From: a virus
Length of the DNA stretch: 54,915 nt
Virus record (IMG/VR): IMGVR_UViG_3300025115_000013
Coordinates: 1 to 54,915 of that record
Strand: one strand, 5' to 3'
Below, piece by piece: positions 8,975 through 17,654 of the stretch. Below the pieces are notes generated by a model that saw only the letters and a program-made list of their open reading frames with translations, did not search any database and was not told where the DNA came from. Both the position numbers and the translations under genes were made by a program. Each line of letters starts with the position of its first letter. Within the stretch, counting starts at the first letter, position 1.

Positions 8975-9474
8975 GCCGCCGAGTAATTAACTACTTCTGA
9001 TTGTCTGCTTACGTCTTTAATAAAGTAAGCACAAATTGGCTTCTCTACATTTTCCTCTAGTGGAACTGCTAAGAATTGTCCCGGTTTAAGTTTAGGGAAA
9101 TACCATTTTACATCTTGATAGATGTCGACTATCTCAACATTAAAGAACTCTGGACGGAAACTTGACAACGAATTAAACGTAAAGACCTTGAACCCTCGGT
9201 CATTGATACTAGTCAGAGGTACTACTTCTAAATCTCCAAGGTCGGGTTCCCCAATTAAAATCTGCCAATCAACCGGCATCTTAATAATGTTATCTCCGAT
9301 CCTTAATACTAGTGCTGGACTGTTAAAACTCTCTAGGAAGATGAGAGGAATAAAAAAGTAATCAGGCTCTTTTGGGTTACTGTTGTCAAATACACAGAAC
9401 CGAAGCTCGTCTACTTCGTCCGGAATCTCGTCCATTTTAAATGGTTTATTATCTAGTGTTAAAATTTGTGACAT
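8968..9474 (-). CDS. Hypothetical protein, 168 aa
   Basis: A mostly beta-type soluble protein with many prolines and acidic residues and no catalytic motif I can name. It ends YSAAW. It overlaps the neighbours on both sides (26 nt upstream, 7 nt downstream), so it belongs to the same translationally coupled run as the small paralogues and the gp62-like gene. Confidence 0.65.
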   Translation of the reverse strand: MSQILTLDNKPFKMDEIPDEVDELRFCVFDNSNPKEPDYFFIPLIFLESFNSPALVLRIGDNIIKMPVDWQILIGEPDLGDLEVVPLTSINDRGFKVFTFNSLSSFRPEFFNVEIVDIYQDVKWYFPKLKPGQFLAVPLEENVEKPICAYFIKDVSRQSEVVNYSAAW

Positions 9475-9592
9475 TTGGTTCCTTTAGTTTTCGTTTTCGT
9501 TTGTAAAAAGTAATGCCTGTAATGTCTTTATTTGTATAGTAAAATATCATTGATATTAGTATAAAAGATGTTAATAAGATAGTCAAGATCAT
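9449..9592 (-). CDS. Small membrane protein, 47 aa
   Basis: The most likely start is the ATG at 9592, giving MILTILLTSFILISMIFYY as a single transmembrane helix followed by a basic tail (FYKRKRKLKEP). The frame stays open further upstream, but that part looks non-coding. No good Shine-Dalgarno is visible. The stop overlaps the 168-aa gene. Confidence 0.45.
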   Translation of the reverse strand: MILTILLTSFILISMIFYYTNKDITGITFYKRKRKLKEPNVTNFNTR

Positions 9593-9600
9593 TTCAAAAA

Positions 9601-9608
9601 GATAAATA
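9601..9608 (+). promoter_or_regulatory. T4-type late promoter for the HNH gene
   Basis: The octamer GATAAATA lies 60 nt before the HNH start and matches the TATAAATA late consensus at seven of eight positions. Late promoters are usual for phage homing endonuclease genes. Confidence 0.45.
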
Positions 9609-9669
9609 TTAATGCGGATCGCGATTCTCCCAAATCCACCCGCCCTATCGCTTGTAAGGAGCAACAGCA

Positions 9670-10335
9670 ATGTTATTTATAGACAACAAATACACTCGAT
9701 GGTATAACAATATCATCTCAGCCGCACAAACCAGATTATTTCCACAATGCAAATACACAGAAAACCACCACATTGTCCCGAAATCGCTTGGCGGAAACAA
9801 TAGCAAAGAAAACTTAATTAGATTAACAGCAAAAGAACATTTTATTTGTCATTTATTACTCACTAAAATGACTACTGGTTCAGACCGAAGTAAAATGGCA
9901 AATGCTGTTTGGTGCTTGACTCGTAAAAACAAAAAGCAAGATCGACTAATTATCACAAATAGCAAAACATATACATATATTAAGGAACTGCTGGCTGAGA
10001 CCAAACGTCAAGAAAGATTAGGTAAAACTCATTCTCCAGAAACAAAAAGTAAAATAGGAACTAAACATAAAAACAAAATAGTTTCTGAACTTACTAAACA
10101 AAAACTTAGAGAAGTAAATCTGGGTAAAACTTTACCACCATTAACCGATAAACAAAAACAAAATTTATCTAAGAAACTCAAAGGACGAAAATTTTCTGAA
10201 GAAACAAAACAAAAAATGTCTAATTCTGCCAAATTAAGAAAACGTGCCCCGATGTCAGAAGAAACTAAAAAGAAGATATCGAAAAGCAATAAAAAATATT
10301 TTCAATCTATTGCCATTCAATCTTCTCTAACGTAA
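9670..10335 (+). CDS. HNH homing endonuclease with NUMOD3 repeats
   Basis: Residues 25-55 hold an HNH-like core (YTENHHIVPKSLGG, then NLIRLTAKEHFICH). From about residue 115 there are four to five NUMOD3 DNA-binding repeats (GKTHSPETKSKI, GRKFSEETKQKM, MSEETKKKISKS). This is a free-standing mobile endonuclease inserted on the opposite strand at the 3' end of uvsW, overlapping it by 29 nt. A good Shine-Dalgarno (AAGGAG) precedes the ATG. It would cut cognate phage DNA to spread itself. Confidence 0.85.
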   Translation: MLFIDNKYTRWYNNIISAAQTRLFPQCKYTENHHIVPKSLGGNNSKENLIRLTAKEHFICHLLLTKMTTGSDRSKMANAVWCLTRKNKKQDRLIITNSKTYTYIKELLAETKRQERLGKTHSPETKSKIGTKHKNKIVSELTKQKLREVNLGKTLPPLTDKQKQNLSKKLKGRKFSEETKQKMSNSAKLRKRAPMSEETKKKISKSNKKYFQSIAIQSSLT

Positions 10336-11146
10336 AATTATAGCGTGCTTCTTTATAATATTCCTTCCTTTTAGTTAAATGCCGTTTTGCAAACTTGCAG
10401 GTGCTTGTGATGTCCCAGACCTCAACATAGTCCTTATCGTGTGCTTTTCTGATTCCTCTACCAATACTTTGTATAACCCGAACAAACGATTTGCCTGGTT
10501 CGATTAGTATTAAGTTAAATATTCTCGGGATGTTTAACCCAACAGCGGCAATACCATAAGTAGCAATAGAAATCTTGTCATCGCGATCTGCGTAGTCGTC
10601 ATAGTGTTCTTTTCTATCATCCGATTTTGTTGCTCCACTTAAAAAGACTGCCCCCGGTATTGCGGCTGCTAATGCTTTACCTGGCGCAACACGATCAACT
10701 AAAACCAAGGTGTTCCCTGTTTTACTTATCTCAACAATCATACTAGCAATATGATGTAGCCGATCGTCGTTTTCTAGTAAGTACCGTAGTTCAGACTGAT
10801 AGTCTTTATATTCAACATGGTCAACTAGTTGTTTTATATTTACGTGCAGATTTGCAAGCACGCCTTTTTCTTGCAAGTCAGATGCTTGTAAAGAATTAAC
10901 TACTTCTCCAAACGACACTTGCAATGCACGGAACTCAAATTCTTCTTTTGGTATTGTTCCTGTTAGTCCCCATCGAATTGGGATATGGGCAAACACATCA
11001 GTTAGCAATGTTTTTAGAACATCTGCCTTTGCTTGGTGGCAATTAGATACCACTGCACCTTCAACAATATAGTTATGATCACTTTGGATGTGTAAGTTAT
11101 ACACTTCGGTCGGTTTTTGTATTTCTGTTTTTTTAATTAATTTCAT
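10307..11146 (-). CDS. uvsW: UvsW helicase C-terminal half with split-intein Int-C
   Basis: The first 35 residues are an intein C-terminal fragment: VYNLHIQSDHNYIVEG (block F) and AVVSN followed by Cys (block G, with Cys as +1 extein residue). Residues 36-279 start CHQAKA and continue through superfamily 2 helicase motifs III (GLTGT), V and VI (QSIGRGIRKA). Protein splicing with the fragment at 12052-13068 would rebuild the DECH box and give about 485 residues, close to T4 UvsW (503). The ATG overlaps the stop of the endonuclease gene (ATGA). Confidence 0.88.
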   Translation of the reverse strand: MKLIKKTEIQKPTEVYNLHIQSDHNYIVEGAVVSNCHQAKADVLKTLLTDVFAHIPIRWGLTGTIPKEEFEFRALQVSFGEVVNSLQASDLQEKGVLANLHVNIKQLVDHVEYKDYQSELRYLLENDDRLHHIASMIVEISKTGNTLVLVDRVAPGKALAAAIPGAVFLSGATKSDDRKEHYDDYADRDDKISIATYGIAAVGLNIPRIFNLILIEPGKSFVRVIQSIGRGIRKAHDKDYVEVWDITSTCKFAKRHLTKRKEYYKEARYNFTLEKIEWQ

Positions 11147-12024
11147 TTAATGCCTGCTATTTTTACCTTGGTTGTGCTATCAAATTGTGTAATATCGATT
11201 ATTTCAACTAATTCCTTTATTTCATTTTGACTAACAATCTTATATTGATATCCGTTTGTTTCAGACCAACTCTTTAATGCTGCTAGTTTAGCAACGGTTT
11301 TTTGATCAGTGAGTAACTCTTTAGGTTTAACCTCGACTGCTATTTTAGCAGTATGATTCACAAAGTCTACAATGTAAATATACTCTTTACCATTAAACAT
11401 ATAAGGTATGCGAAGCGTTTCATATTCAAAATCTAGATTCGCAGCATAAAAAACTGCTTCCCAAGATGACCTAAACTTTTTTCCGGCGAAGGTTACTTCA
11501 TAATGCGTTTGTCTATTGTTCGTGTTCGGAGTAAACTTCCCTTGTAATATTTTATCTTTCATTAATTTAGAAAGATACTCTTTTCCTTCGTTAGACATTT
11601 TTTTACCGAACATACCATTTTTCTCTCCCGAGTTTTGCTCGCTTATTCTTCTTTTGTCTTCATCTGACATTGGCGGTGGTTTATACGGATACACTCCTTT
11701 CATATCTTTATTCCAAGGGGTTCCAGTATTTAAATTTTCTACAATACGAGAGCTATGCTTCTCCCAACACTTCTGTCCACCTTTCCTACAAATATTCGAC
11801 CTTATTTCGTCCTCTGTAATGCGGCCTGCTAATAACGCATCTGTGTTCTTGATCCATATTTTTTCTTTAGATGTTATCCTGTTCAAGAATCTTCGTCGAG
11901 AAGAGCCACCAAGAGTAATCCCGTTATTCAAAGTAATTTCATTCCCCCAAACAATAATCCTTGTTTGCTGATTATATTCTTGTAATAAAGCATTGTATTT
12001 TTCTAAAGTTTGTTGTTTTTTCAT
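11143..12024 (-). CDS. Homing endonuclease in the split-intein gap
   Basis: This free-standing gene sits exactly between the two halves of the fractured uvsW gene. Its middle has a NUMOD3-like segment (MSDEDKRRISEQNSGEKNG). The C-terminal domain has a PD-(D/E)xK or Vsr-like nuclease pattern: SSWEAVFYAANL, YIVDFV and AVEVKPKE. The start is taken as the ATG at 12024, about 5 nt after a GAGG Shine-Dalgarno; GTG at 12030 is also possible. Its own late promoter is at 12049. A similar C-terminal domain occurs in the 38884-39513 protein. Confidence 0.82.
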   Translation of the reverse strand: MKKQQTLEKYNALLQEYNQQTRIIVWGNEITLNNGITLGGSSRRRFLNRITSKEKIWIKNTDALLAGRITEDEIRSNICRKGGQKCWEKHSSRIVENLNTGTPWNKDMKGVYPYKPPPMSDEDKRRISEQNSGEKNGMFGKKMSNEGKEYLSKLMKDKILQGKFTPNTNNRQTHYEVTFAGKKFRSSWEAVFYAANLDFEYETLRIPYMFNGKEYIYIVDFVNHTAKIAVEVKPKELLTDQKTVAKLAALKSWSETNGYQYKIVSQNEIKELVEIIDITQFDSTTKVKIAGIK

Positions 12025-12048
12025 AAACACCTCGGCGTTAGCTATATG

Positions 12049-12056
12049 TATTTATG
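12049..12056 (-). promoter_or_regulatory. T4-type late promoter for the intein-gap endonuclease
   Basis: On the minus strand the octamer CATAAATA overlaps the stop codon of the Int-N fragment and lies about 25 nt before the endonuclease start. It matches the late consensus at seven of eight positions. Confidence 0.5.
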
Positions 12057-13068
12057 TTTTGCTAATAATTTCGTGCTCTTCTGTTAACTCATCTGCTCTA
12101 ACCCACCCGTGAGTGGTTAAAAACTTATGGTTTCCTGTCACTTTAACTGTTGCTCCATTATCAAATACTAACGAATACATTTTTTCAGTAACTGAGGTAG
12201 TTAAGTTTGTGTGTTGTTTAATTACCGTGTCTACCTTAAACTCTTTTGTGTCTTCAGAATAGTTAACAATCTGATCCCCTGCTTTAATTGTTTTAATAGG
12301 GACATATCCAGTAGGTGTTAACACCTTCACATCACCATCGAAACACTCGTCAACCATAATGCATACTACACCGTCAACAAAGTCTTTAATAGTTAATTCT
12401 GCTTCGCCACTCTTACTATTCTTGAGTAAGTTGTTTAGACTTTGCCATGTGCAAATAGTATGAGTTTTGTTCCATTCTTTTCTATCGCCGAAGTAAACTC
12501 CAACATCTAAACCGATGTTAATGTAATCAGCTTCTGTTTGCTTAACTAAATCTTTGTTCGGAACAATAACTATACTTCGGCCGTATTGTTCAACCGACAT
12601 TGATAAAACTGCTGTAATAATTGTTTTACCTGATCCTGTCGGTAACTTGTGTAATGACTGCAAGTTATGTAGACACTCATTTACTGCTGCAACTTGATAA
12701 TCCCGTAGTAAAATCGGAGTGCCTTCTTGCGGATGTCCTTTTGGCCAATTCTTAGCCGAAAGCGAGTCTTCAGTAATTTGTGTAAACTCAAATGTGTTCG
12801 AATAAGTTCGGTTGTCTACTAATTCAATGTCGTACCCATCTTCTTCAATGAGTGGGATTAATTCCGACAGTAAATTAATATATGTGCTGCCACCTAACTG
12901 TGCGAACGACACACACCCATCCCACCGTCCTAGTTTCACTGACGGCAAGTGGCGAGCATACGGCACTTGATACTTAAACTTATTGACTAGCTTTTTTCTA
13001 GTCGATAAATCTAACCCAAGCAACTTACAATTTACTTCGTCGGAAATTACTATCTTACATTCTTTCAT
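12052..13068 (-). CDS. uvsW: UvsW helicase N-terminal half with split-intein Int-N
   Basis: Residues 1-241 are the front half of UvsW: an N-terminal DNA-binding domain, then the helicase core with RDYQVAAV (Q-like motif), PTGSGKT (Walker A) and CIMVDE (start of the DECH box). At Cys242 the frame runs into a 97-residue intein N-fragment: CFDGDVKVLTPTG (block A) and VTGNHKFLTTHGW (block B), and then stops. UvsW remodels recombination and replication intermediates. The start overlaps the upstream gene by 14 nt. Confidence 0.9.
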   Translation of the reverse strand: MKECKIVISDEVNCKLLGLDLSTRKKLVNKFKYQVPYARHLPSVKLGRWDGCVSFAQLGGSTYINLLSELIPLIEEDGYDIELVDNRTYSNTFEFTQITEDSLSAKNWPKGHPQEGTPILLRDYQVAAVNECLHNLQSLHKLPTGSGKTIITAVLSMSVEQYGRSIVIVPNKDLVKQTEADYINIGLDVGVYFGDRKEWNKTHTICTWQSLNNLLKNSKSGEAELTIKDFVDGVVCIMVDECFDGDVKVLTPTGYVPIKTIKAGDQIVNYSEDTKEFKVDTVIKQHTNLTTSVTEKMYSLVFDNGATVKVTGNHKFLTTHGWVRADELTEEHEIISKT

Positions 13069-14134
13069 GCATTAACCTCGGGCAAGCCCATATAATTTTT
13101 TCAGCATCTTGCATTAACTGTCGACCGTATACCCCTACCAACATAGACACAGTTGATATTAGTAATCGCACTGGGGTTGTTTCATCTGGATCTCTTGATA
13201 CTAAAAAGCACTTATCTTTATAAATGCCTTTTCCGTCGGTTGGTGTTAGTTTACTTATTGTAAATTCATTGAACATAGATTTCAAGTAACTCTCAGTAAA
13301 TGTCTCACCTATAACGATTAACGGAAAACGATTTAACCTCTTTGCATACAAGAATGCCGTGTCTAATTGGTCAGGAGAAATCTCAGTCCTGCGGCTCACA
13401 ACACAATTTGTAAATGTGTCTCCGTAATATGAGTAATCCTCGTATAGTTGAGTTTTCACACCTTGACTAATCTCATACCCATACGTTGTAGAAGCGTCGG
13501 CTAACTTTAACACGTCTCCTGAGAACTGCTGTAGTTCGTCTTCTAGTTGCGGCGGAGCATCTTCAACAATATACTTTCCGTTTTTCTTAACTAATGTTAA
13601 AAAATTAGGATGTATATTTCCGAGTTCTACAATATCATTCGTAAGTTTGTTGATCGCTTGGTCAACATCGAAACCGTGTTGTCTAAGTAACGACACCCAC
13701 AAAATATTTATTTCTGTAGGAGCAAGTTCCCATTGTTTATTTTCTTTGCTCCATCGAACGTATCCTTGAGATACTTTAGCGTGTTCCCGGAACATTGATA
13801 TAAGAGTTTCATTGTACGGAAATTTTACTTTAATGCTATCATCTAGCAGCACCGACTTCTCGTAGGTTATATCTCTAACCCCTAGACTCGTTTTCTCTAC
13901 AGAAACAGGATCAACTTTTACCCCTCGTTTCGATAACTGCTTAGAATACTTCATCACAATTAACTTTGCTAAGGTTAATTGTTTTTCTGTCATTTTTTGG
14001 CCAGCATGGATATCAGTGAACACCGATTGCACAAATGGAACATCGTACCGAGCTAACGTCATTGGGCGAACTGCGGTAAGAAAGGCCTCTTTGTATATGA
14101 ACTTCAGATAGTCTTCTATGCAAGAAAATGTCAT
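13055..14134 (-). CDS. Hypothetical protein upstream of uvsW, HARP-like segment
   Basis: The 359-aa protein has no intact ATPase motifs. Residues about 100-145 (VKFPYNETLISMFREH, then YVRWSKENKQWEL) resemble the HARP-like DNA-binding segment that precedes some SNF2 helicases. It overlaps uvsW by 14 nt, so a role together with UvsW is plausible. A terminator just upstream separates it from the SPFH operon. I cannot assign an activity. Confidence 0.6.
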   Translation of the reverse strand: MTFSCIEDYLKFIYKEAFLTAVRPMTLARYDVPFVQSVFTDIHAGQKMTEKQLTLAKLIVMKYSKQLSKRGVKVDPVSVEKTSLGVRDITYEKSVLLDDSIKVKFPYNETLISMFREHAKVSQGYVRWSKENKQWELAPTEINILWVSLLRQHGFDVDQAINKLTNDIVELGNIHPNFLTLVKKNGKYIVEDAPPQLEDELQQFSGDVLKLADASTTYGYEISQGVKTQLYEDYSYYGDTFTNCVVSRRTEISPDQLDTAFLYAKRLNRFPLIVIGETFTESYLKSMFNEFTISKLTPTDGKGIYKDKCFLVSRDPDETTPVRLLISTVSMLVGVYGRQLMQDAEKIIWACPRLMHERM

Positions 14135-14150
14135 AGTATTAGTATAAAAG

Positions 14151-14178
14151 AAAAAGCCCGCTAATGCAACCGCGGGCT
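14151..14178 (-). terminator. Rho-independent terminator
   Basis: On the minus strand a perfect 7-bp GC-rich stem (AGCCCGC / GCGGGCT) with a 10-nt loop is followed by a U run. It ends the operon of the 124-aa and SPFH genes before the next gene at 14134. Confidence 0.85.
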
Positions 14179-14200
14179 AAAACTTTGTAAGTGCACAATA

Positions 14201-14575
14201 TTAGATGCGTTGACCGCGGATCTGTTCTACTTGTTCCTTTAAATCCAAATACGCTTTGTTCTTTTCTGCTTTGTTTAGATACCGTTTTGGTGGCGCCTGA
14301 ATTTGTGTAAGCCCAGTTTTCGGGTCAAACATTACCCAGCGGCCATCAATTTTTTCCGGGTACGGTTTCTTTCCAGAGAAACCAAGAAACTTTCTATATT
14401 CGGCTTCCCTAACTAGCAAGTCCTTTGTTTCCTGTCTATATCGGTCAGGCAAATCATGCACCCAATTAAGAACGTTAACGAGATGGCCGAGCTTCATTTC
14501 TTTTATTTTTATTACCCGGCCATCCGCACTGCCCCATGGATGTTCGCGCCAGCTAAGGTCACCGAACGATTCCAT
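14201..14575 (-). CDS. Hypothetical protein, 124 aa
   Basis: A basic, proline- and tryptophan-containing soluble protein with a charged helical C-terminus. I do not recognise it. It lies one base downstream of the SPFH gene and is closed by a terminator, so the two form an operon unit with higher GC and different codon use than most neighbours. Confidence 0.6.
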   Translation of the reverse strand: MESFGDLSWREHPWGSADGRVIKIKEMKLGHLVNVLNWVHDLPDRYRQETKDLLVREAEYRKFLGFSGKKPYPEKIDGRWVMFDPKTGLTQIQAPPKRYLNKAEKNKAYLDLKEQVEQIRGQRI

Positions 14576-14576
14576 G

Positions 14577-15371
14577 TTACTTATTCAACATCAGTGCATT
14601 GAAGTTAGCAGGTACGACGATTGTTTGCACCTTACCATCGCGGATGCCTTCGGAGATGTTGATCATCGCCATAGCATTCATATATTCGATGGCGCCTTTG
14701 TTAGCGTTAAGAGCTGCAATACGCTCTGCCTCTTTCTTAGCGGTCGCGACTTCAACTTCTTTCTTTTTCAATTCGTTCTGGGCCTTGACCAGTTCATTTG
14801 CAGTTGTGATGATGCCGTCTGCAGGAAGAATCTGACGAACAAGTACCTGTTGAATATTGACAGAGTTATCTAGATTCTCGTCTTTCAATGATTGGATCAT
14901 GAACTCTTTGATCTCTTGTTCAATCTGAGCACGGGCATCATTCATCTTTAGGCTCTCATGCTTACGAGCAGCTTTATATGCAGCATTTCGACCGACTTGG
15001 TAGATGTAGTTGTACATCAACAGGACATCGCCGTCTTTTGTGGTAGCGTGGAAGCTACGGTTCTTTTCAACGTAGATTTCACTGACGGCGGTTGGGTTGA
15101 GACCGTAGATAACCGCCATGTCAAAGTCTTTGATAGTGGAGTTATCACTCGCGAGTGGAGTTAGGTCAGTCACATCGACCTGGACATCTTTGACGGGAAA
15201 CGACAGAACGTCGCCGATAAGCGTTTGGTTGAACGAGCCAGGCATAAGCTCACCGGGCTTAACTTGTTTATCAAAGCCAACACGAACACCGACCTCACCA
15301 GTTTCGATACGAGCACAGCCAACAGCAGACAGAGTAGCAACAACAGCAAGAGCAAGAATAGACTTTTTCAT
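14577..15371 (-). CDS. SPFH (prohibitin/stomatin-like) lipoprotein
   Basis: The N-terminus has a lipoprotein signal: MKKSILALAVVATLSAVGC, with lipobox SAVGC. An SPFH domain (about residues 20-180; VGVRVGFDKQVKPGEL at its start) and a charged coiled-coil (about 195-235, KKKEVEVATAKKEAERIAA) follow. SPFH proteins form ring or cage assemblies at membranes and regulate proteases or membrane domains. In a phage this could control host inner-membrane proteases or lysis; that is inference. The gene is GC-richer than its surroundings, suggesting recent transfer. Shine-Dalgarno AAAGGAA. Confidence 0.85.
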   Translation of the reverse strand: MKKSILALAVVATLSAVGCARIETGEVGVRVGFDKQVKPGELMPGSFNQTLIGDVLSFPVKDVQVDVTDLTPLASDNSTIKDFDMAVIYGLNPTAVSEIYVEKNRSFHATTKDGDVLLMYNYIYQVGRNAAYKAARKHESLKMNDARAQIEQEIKEFMIQSLKDENLDNSVNIQQVLVRQILPADGIITTANELVKAQNELKKKEVEVATAKKEAERIAALNANKGAIEYMNAMAMINISEGIRDGKVQTIVVPANFNALMLNK

Positions 15372-15390
15372 TTACGTTCCTTTTATGAAA

Positions 15391-15561
15391 TCAAACAACA
15401 CCAAAAAACTTTTGAATACGGGCCTTGACCTTTGGTCTAAGTTTACCATCAAAAATCAATTCATCGATGGCAACAAACATTCCGATCACTAATCCAAAGA
15501 ACAAACCAACTAATAGTAGTACCAAAAAAGATCCAAGAAAAAATTGCATTACCTCTCCCAT
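15391..15561 (-). CDS. Small membrane protein, 56 aa
   Basis: A strong Shine-Dalgarno (AAGGAGG) places the start at 15561 (MGEVMQFF). One long hydrophobic segment (FLGSFLVLLLVGLFFGLVIG) is followed by a basic C-terminus. It forms a run of small membrane genes with the next two ORFs, just upstream of the SPFH gene. Confidence 0.65.
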   Translation of the reverse strand: MGEVMQFFLGSFLVLLLVGLFFGLVIGMFVAIDELIFDGKLRPKVKARIQKFFGVV

Positions 15562-15571
15562 TACTACCTCC

Positions 15572-15748
15572 TTAGAACAAAATAACAATACCAGTCAAAA
15601 ACGCAACCGCTAATAGCGAACAAAGCATAGCGTATCCTACTACCTTTGTCAACTTCCATTTTTCCGAACTTTTAAGATTTACAAACAGTTGGATGCCACC
15701 TGCAAATACCACCGTAAACAACAAAAACGCTAAAATACCTTTAACCAT
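15572..15748 (-). CDS. Small membrane protein, 58 aa
   Basis: Starting MVKGILAFLLF, the product has two hydrophobic helices joined by a short basic stretch (SSEKWKLTK). The start is fixed by a strong TAAGGAGG Shine-Dalgarno about 6 nt before the ATG. Confidence 0.65.
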   Translation of the reverse strand: MVKGILAFLLFTVVFAGGIQLFVNLKSSEKWKLTKVVGYAMLCSLLAVAFLTGIVILF

Positions 15749-15759
15749 ACCTTACCTCC

Positions 15760-15834
15760 TTAGAGACCTTGACCAAGAACACCAAACACTAACCCGATAG
15801 CAACAGCCAACACGATCGCTTGTAGTAGATCCAT
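15760..15834 (-). CDS. Tiny hydrophobic peptide, 24 aa
   Basis: MDLLQAIVLAVAIG begins a single transmembrane peptide. The Shine-Dalgarno (AAAAGG) overlaps the end of the SGNH gene, and the ORF sits at the head of the two small membrane genes with the same spacing. It is short, so support is moderate. Confidence 0.45.
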   Translation of the reverse strand: MDLLQAIVLAVAIGLVFGVLGQGL

Positions 15835-15838
15835 AATG

Positions 15839-16552
15839 CTACCTTTTCTGGATAAATTCGTCGACTTCTTTATAAAGTTTTAGGGCCAACCGTTGATGTC
15901 CATCTTTATTTGGATGTGTTGTATCGTGTTCAAGGAAATATTTTTTTAAGTGTATTTTTCCATGGGACGTTTTTTCTAAAAGCCCTATTTTTGAGAAATC
16001 AATATCAGTTAAGTTAAACAATTCGCTGTACATACTCCAGGTCGGTGAAACTAACCAGTTAGACCAATCTATATACTTAGAAAAGTGACTCTTAGTATAA
16101 TCATTATAATTTCCTAATATGTTCACAAACCTAAATGGAATTTTTCGACTTAAACATTCGTGAGTCAACCAACTCATTGCTACACAAGTTTCTTTAAGGA
16201 CATAATGATCTGATAATATATCTTTACCAAAATCAACAAATGCTTCTTTATCGAAATTTCTATGACTAATAGTTTGTACCTTCCCGTCGTAAGTCTCTAT
16301 ACATAGTCTGTAAGGTGACGTTAGCCCAAAGATTGCATATATCTTTTTAGTTGGAAACCATTGGCGGATCCTTTCTATTTTCCTAATAGAATAAAGTAGG
16401 TGCCCAACTGAAGTTCCAGGTTGAGCACAATTGATAGTTGGTAAACCCAACAAATCCTGAATTATTGACGATAATCTATTCTGCACTCTTCCTTGAAGGC
16501 CCGAACCGTATACCCAACTATCACCAAACCAAACCAGTAGTTTATCAGACAT
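15839..16552 (-). CDS. SGNH/GDSL-family hydrolase-like protein
   Basis: Clear family features: WFGDSWVYGSG (block I, Ser nucleophile) at residues 8-18, a PGTS glycine block, FGLTSPYR, and the C-terminal DTTHPNKDGH (block V, Asp and His of the catalytic triad). Length 237 aa. It lies 3 nt after the AAA+ ATPase gene. Likely an esterase or deacetylase acting on carbohydrate; the substrate is unknown. Confidence 0.82.
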   Translation of the reverse strand: MSDKLLVWFGDSWVYGSGLQGRVQNRLSSIIQDLLGLPTINCAQPGTSVGHLLYSIRKIERIRQWFPTKKIYAIFGLTSPYRLCIETYDGKVQTISHRNFDKEAFVDFGKDILSDHYVLKETCVAMSWLTHECLSRKIPFRFVNILGNYNDYTKSHFSKYIDWSNWLVSPTWSMYSELFNLTDIDFSKIGLLEKTSHGKIHLKKYFLEHDTTHPNKDGHQRLALKLYKEVDEFIQKR

Positions 16553-16555
16553 TTA

Positions 16556-17587
16556 TCACTTCATCATCGTAGTGCGAGCAACACTTTCCCAGTTATTCGG
16601 GAAGGTCTTAAACAAGCCAATCAGCTTAATCACTGTACGGATGCTGATCTCACGGAACTTAGCCTGATTCCCAAACAAGAAGCTAACCAAGCTAGTCTGC
16701 TCGTCTCGGCTAATCTTGTAGTCATCTGCGAACTCAGGGTTAGCAATAACCTGCTTGATACGCAGGATCTTTTCACGTGCGGTGTTGATAGTAAGATCAA
16801 CGTAGTGGCAGCGTGATTCCAGTGCGTTCAAGTGATCCTTGATCGACTTGGTCTTGATGTGAGCAAAGTCGAGGTTCGTAATAAAGATGATCGAACCCTT
16901 GAACTCGAAGCTAGACGGCACATCTTCGCGGCGCAGCATTGCACTGTCAGCCAACCAAGAAATCTTACGCTTCTTGCCCGTATCCAGCGCACCCTTTAGG
17001 ATGTTCAAAGCAACCGGATCGTAGAACAGGTTGTCACAGTCGTCAAACACAATAACGTTACCAGGATCGCTATACTTGAACAGAGTGCAGTACAAACCAA
17101 TAGCAGTAGACGCACCCTTAACAACTTCTGAGCGAAGCTTGCGACCTGCAATCTTGTCAAACGTAGAAGCCTTATCAACTTCGTCTTCAACACCGTAGCT
17201 CTTACCAACACCCGGAGGGCCAGTAACAATCATCGCACGAACATCGCCTGCGATAGCAGCCTTGGCCATTTCGTGCAGGATTTCAAAACGCTCGCCAATA
17301 CGAGCCATAATCTGCTCGTCGGTTTCTTCTTCATGCAGGGCTTCGGATTCCGACTCAGCAACCTCGTTGCCAGCAGCAACATAATCTTCCTTGTCTACAA
17401 AGTAGTAGGCAGTCGGCGAAGCAACCTTAACGCGAACCTTGTCTTGCCCTTTCCATGCAGTTCCGTCAACAGTAACGAAGCCGCCCTTGGCACCCATCTG
17501 GAACTGCTTTACCAGCGGAAACATCATATTCTCAACTTTCTCACCACGATACTCGCCGCTTTTAATGCAAATAAAGGACTGGGTCAT
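16556..17587 (-). CDS. AAA+ ATPase
   Basis: The start is the ATG at 17587, which has an AGGAG Shine-Dalgarno; the open frame further upstream lies in the promoter. Motifs: Walker A GPPGVGKS, Walker B VIVFDDCDNLF, sensor 1 IIFITN. The N-terminal ~100 residues form a small unrelated domain, then an acidic linker (ESESEALHEEETDEQ). Similar stand-alone AAA+ proteins are common in large myoviruses, with unknown targets. It is led by its own strong sigma70 promoter, so it is probably an early gene. GC content is higher than average here. Confidence 0.85.
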   Translation of the reverse strand: MTQSFICIKSGEYRGEKVENMMFPLVKQFQMGAKGGFVTVDGTAWKGQDKVRVKVASPTAYYFVDKEDYVAAGNEVAESESEALHEEETDEQIMARIGERFEILHEMAKAAIAGDVRAMIVTGPPGVGKSYGVEDEVDKASTFDKIAGRKLRSEVVKGASTAIGLYCTLFKYSDPGNVIVFDDCDNLFYDPVALNILKGALDTGKKRKISWLADSAMLRREDVPSSFEFKGSIIFITNLDFAHIKTKSIKDHLNALESRCHYVDLTINTAREKILRIKQVIANPEFADDYKISRDEQTSLVSFLFGNQAKFREISIRTVIKLIGLFKTFPNNWESVARTTMMK

Positions 17588-17618
17588 TACTGGCTCCTGT
17601 TGTTTAACTAATGAAGCA

Positions 17619-17647
17619 ATTATACGGGGATTTTGGTTAGTAGTCAA
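17619..17647 (-). promoter_or_regulatory. Sigma70 early promoter of the AAA+ gene
   Basis: On the minus strand TTGACT, a 17-nt spacer, and TATAAT. It is followed after about 32 nt by the start codon with an AGGAG site. Confidence 0.88.
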
Positions 17648-17654
17648 CCTGTTT

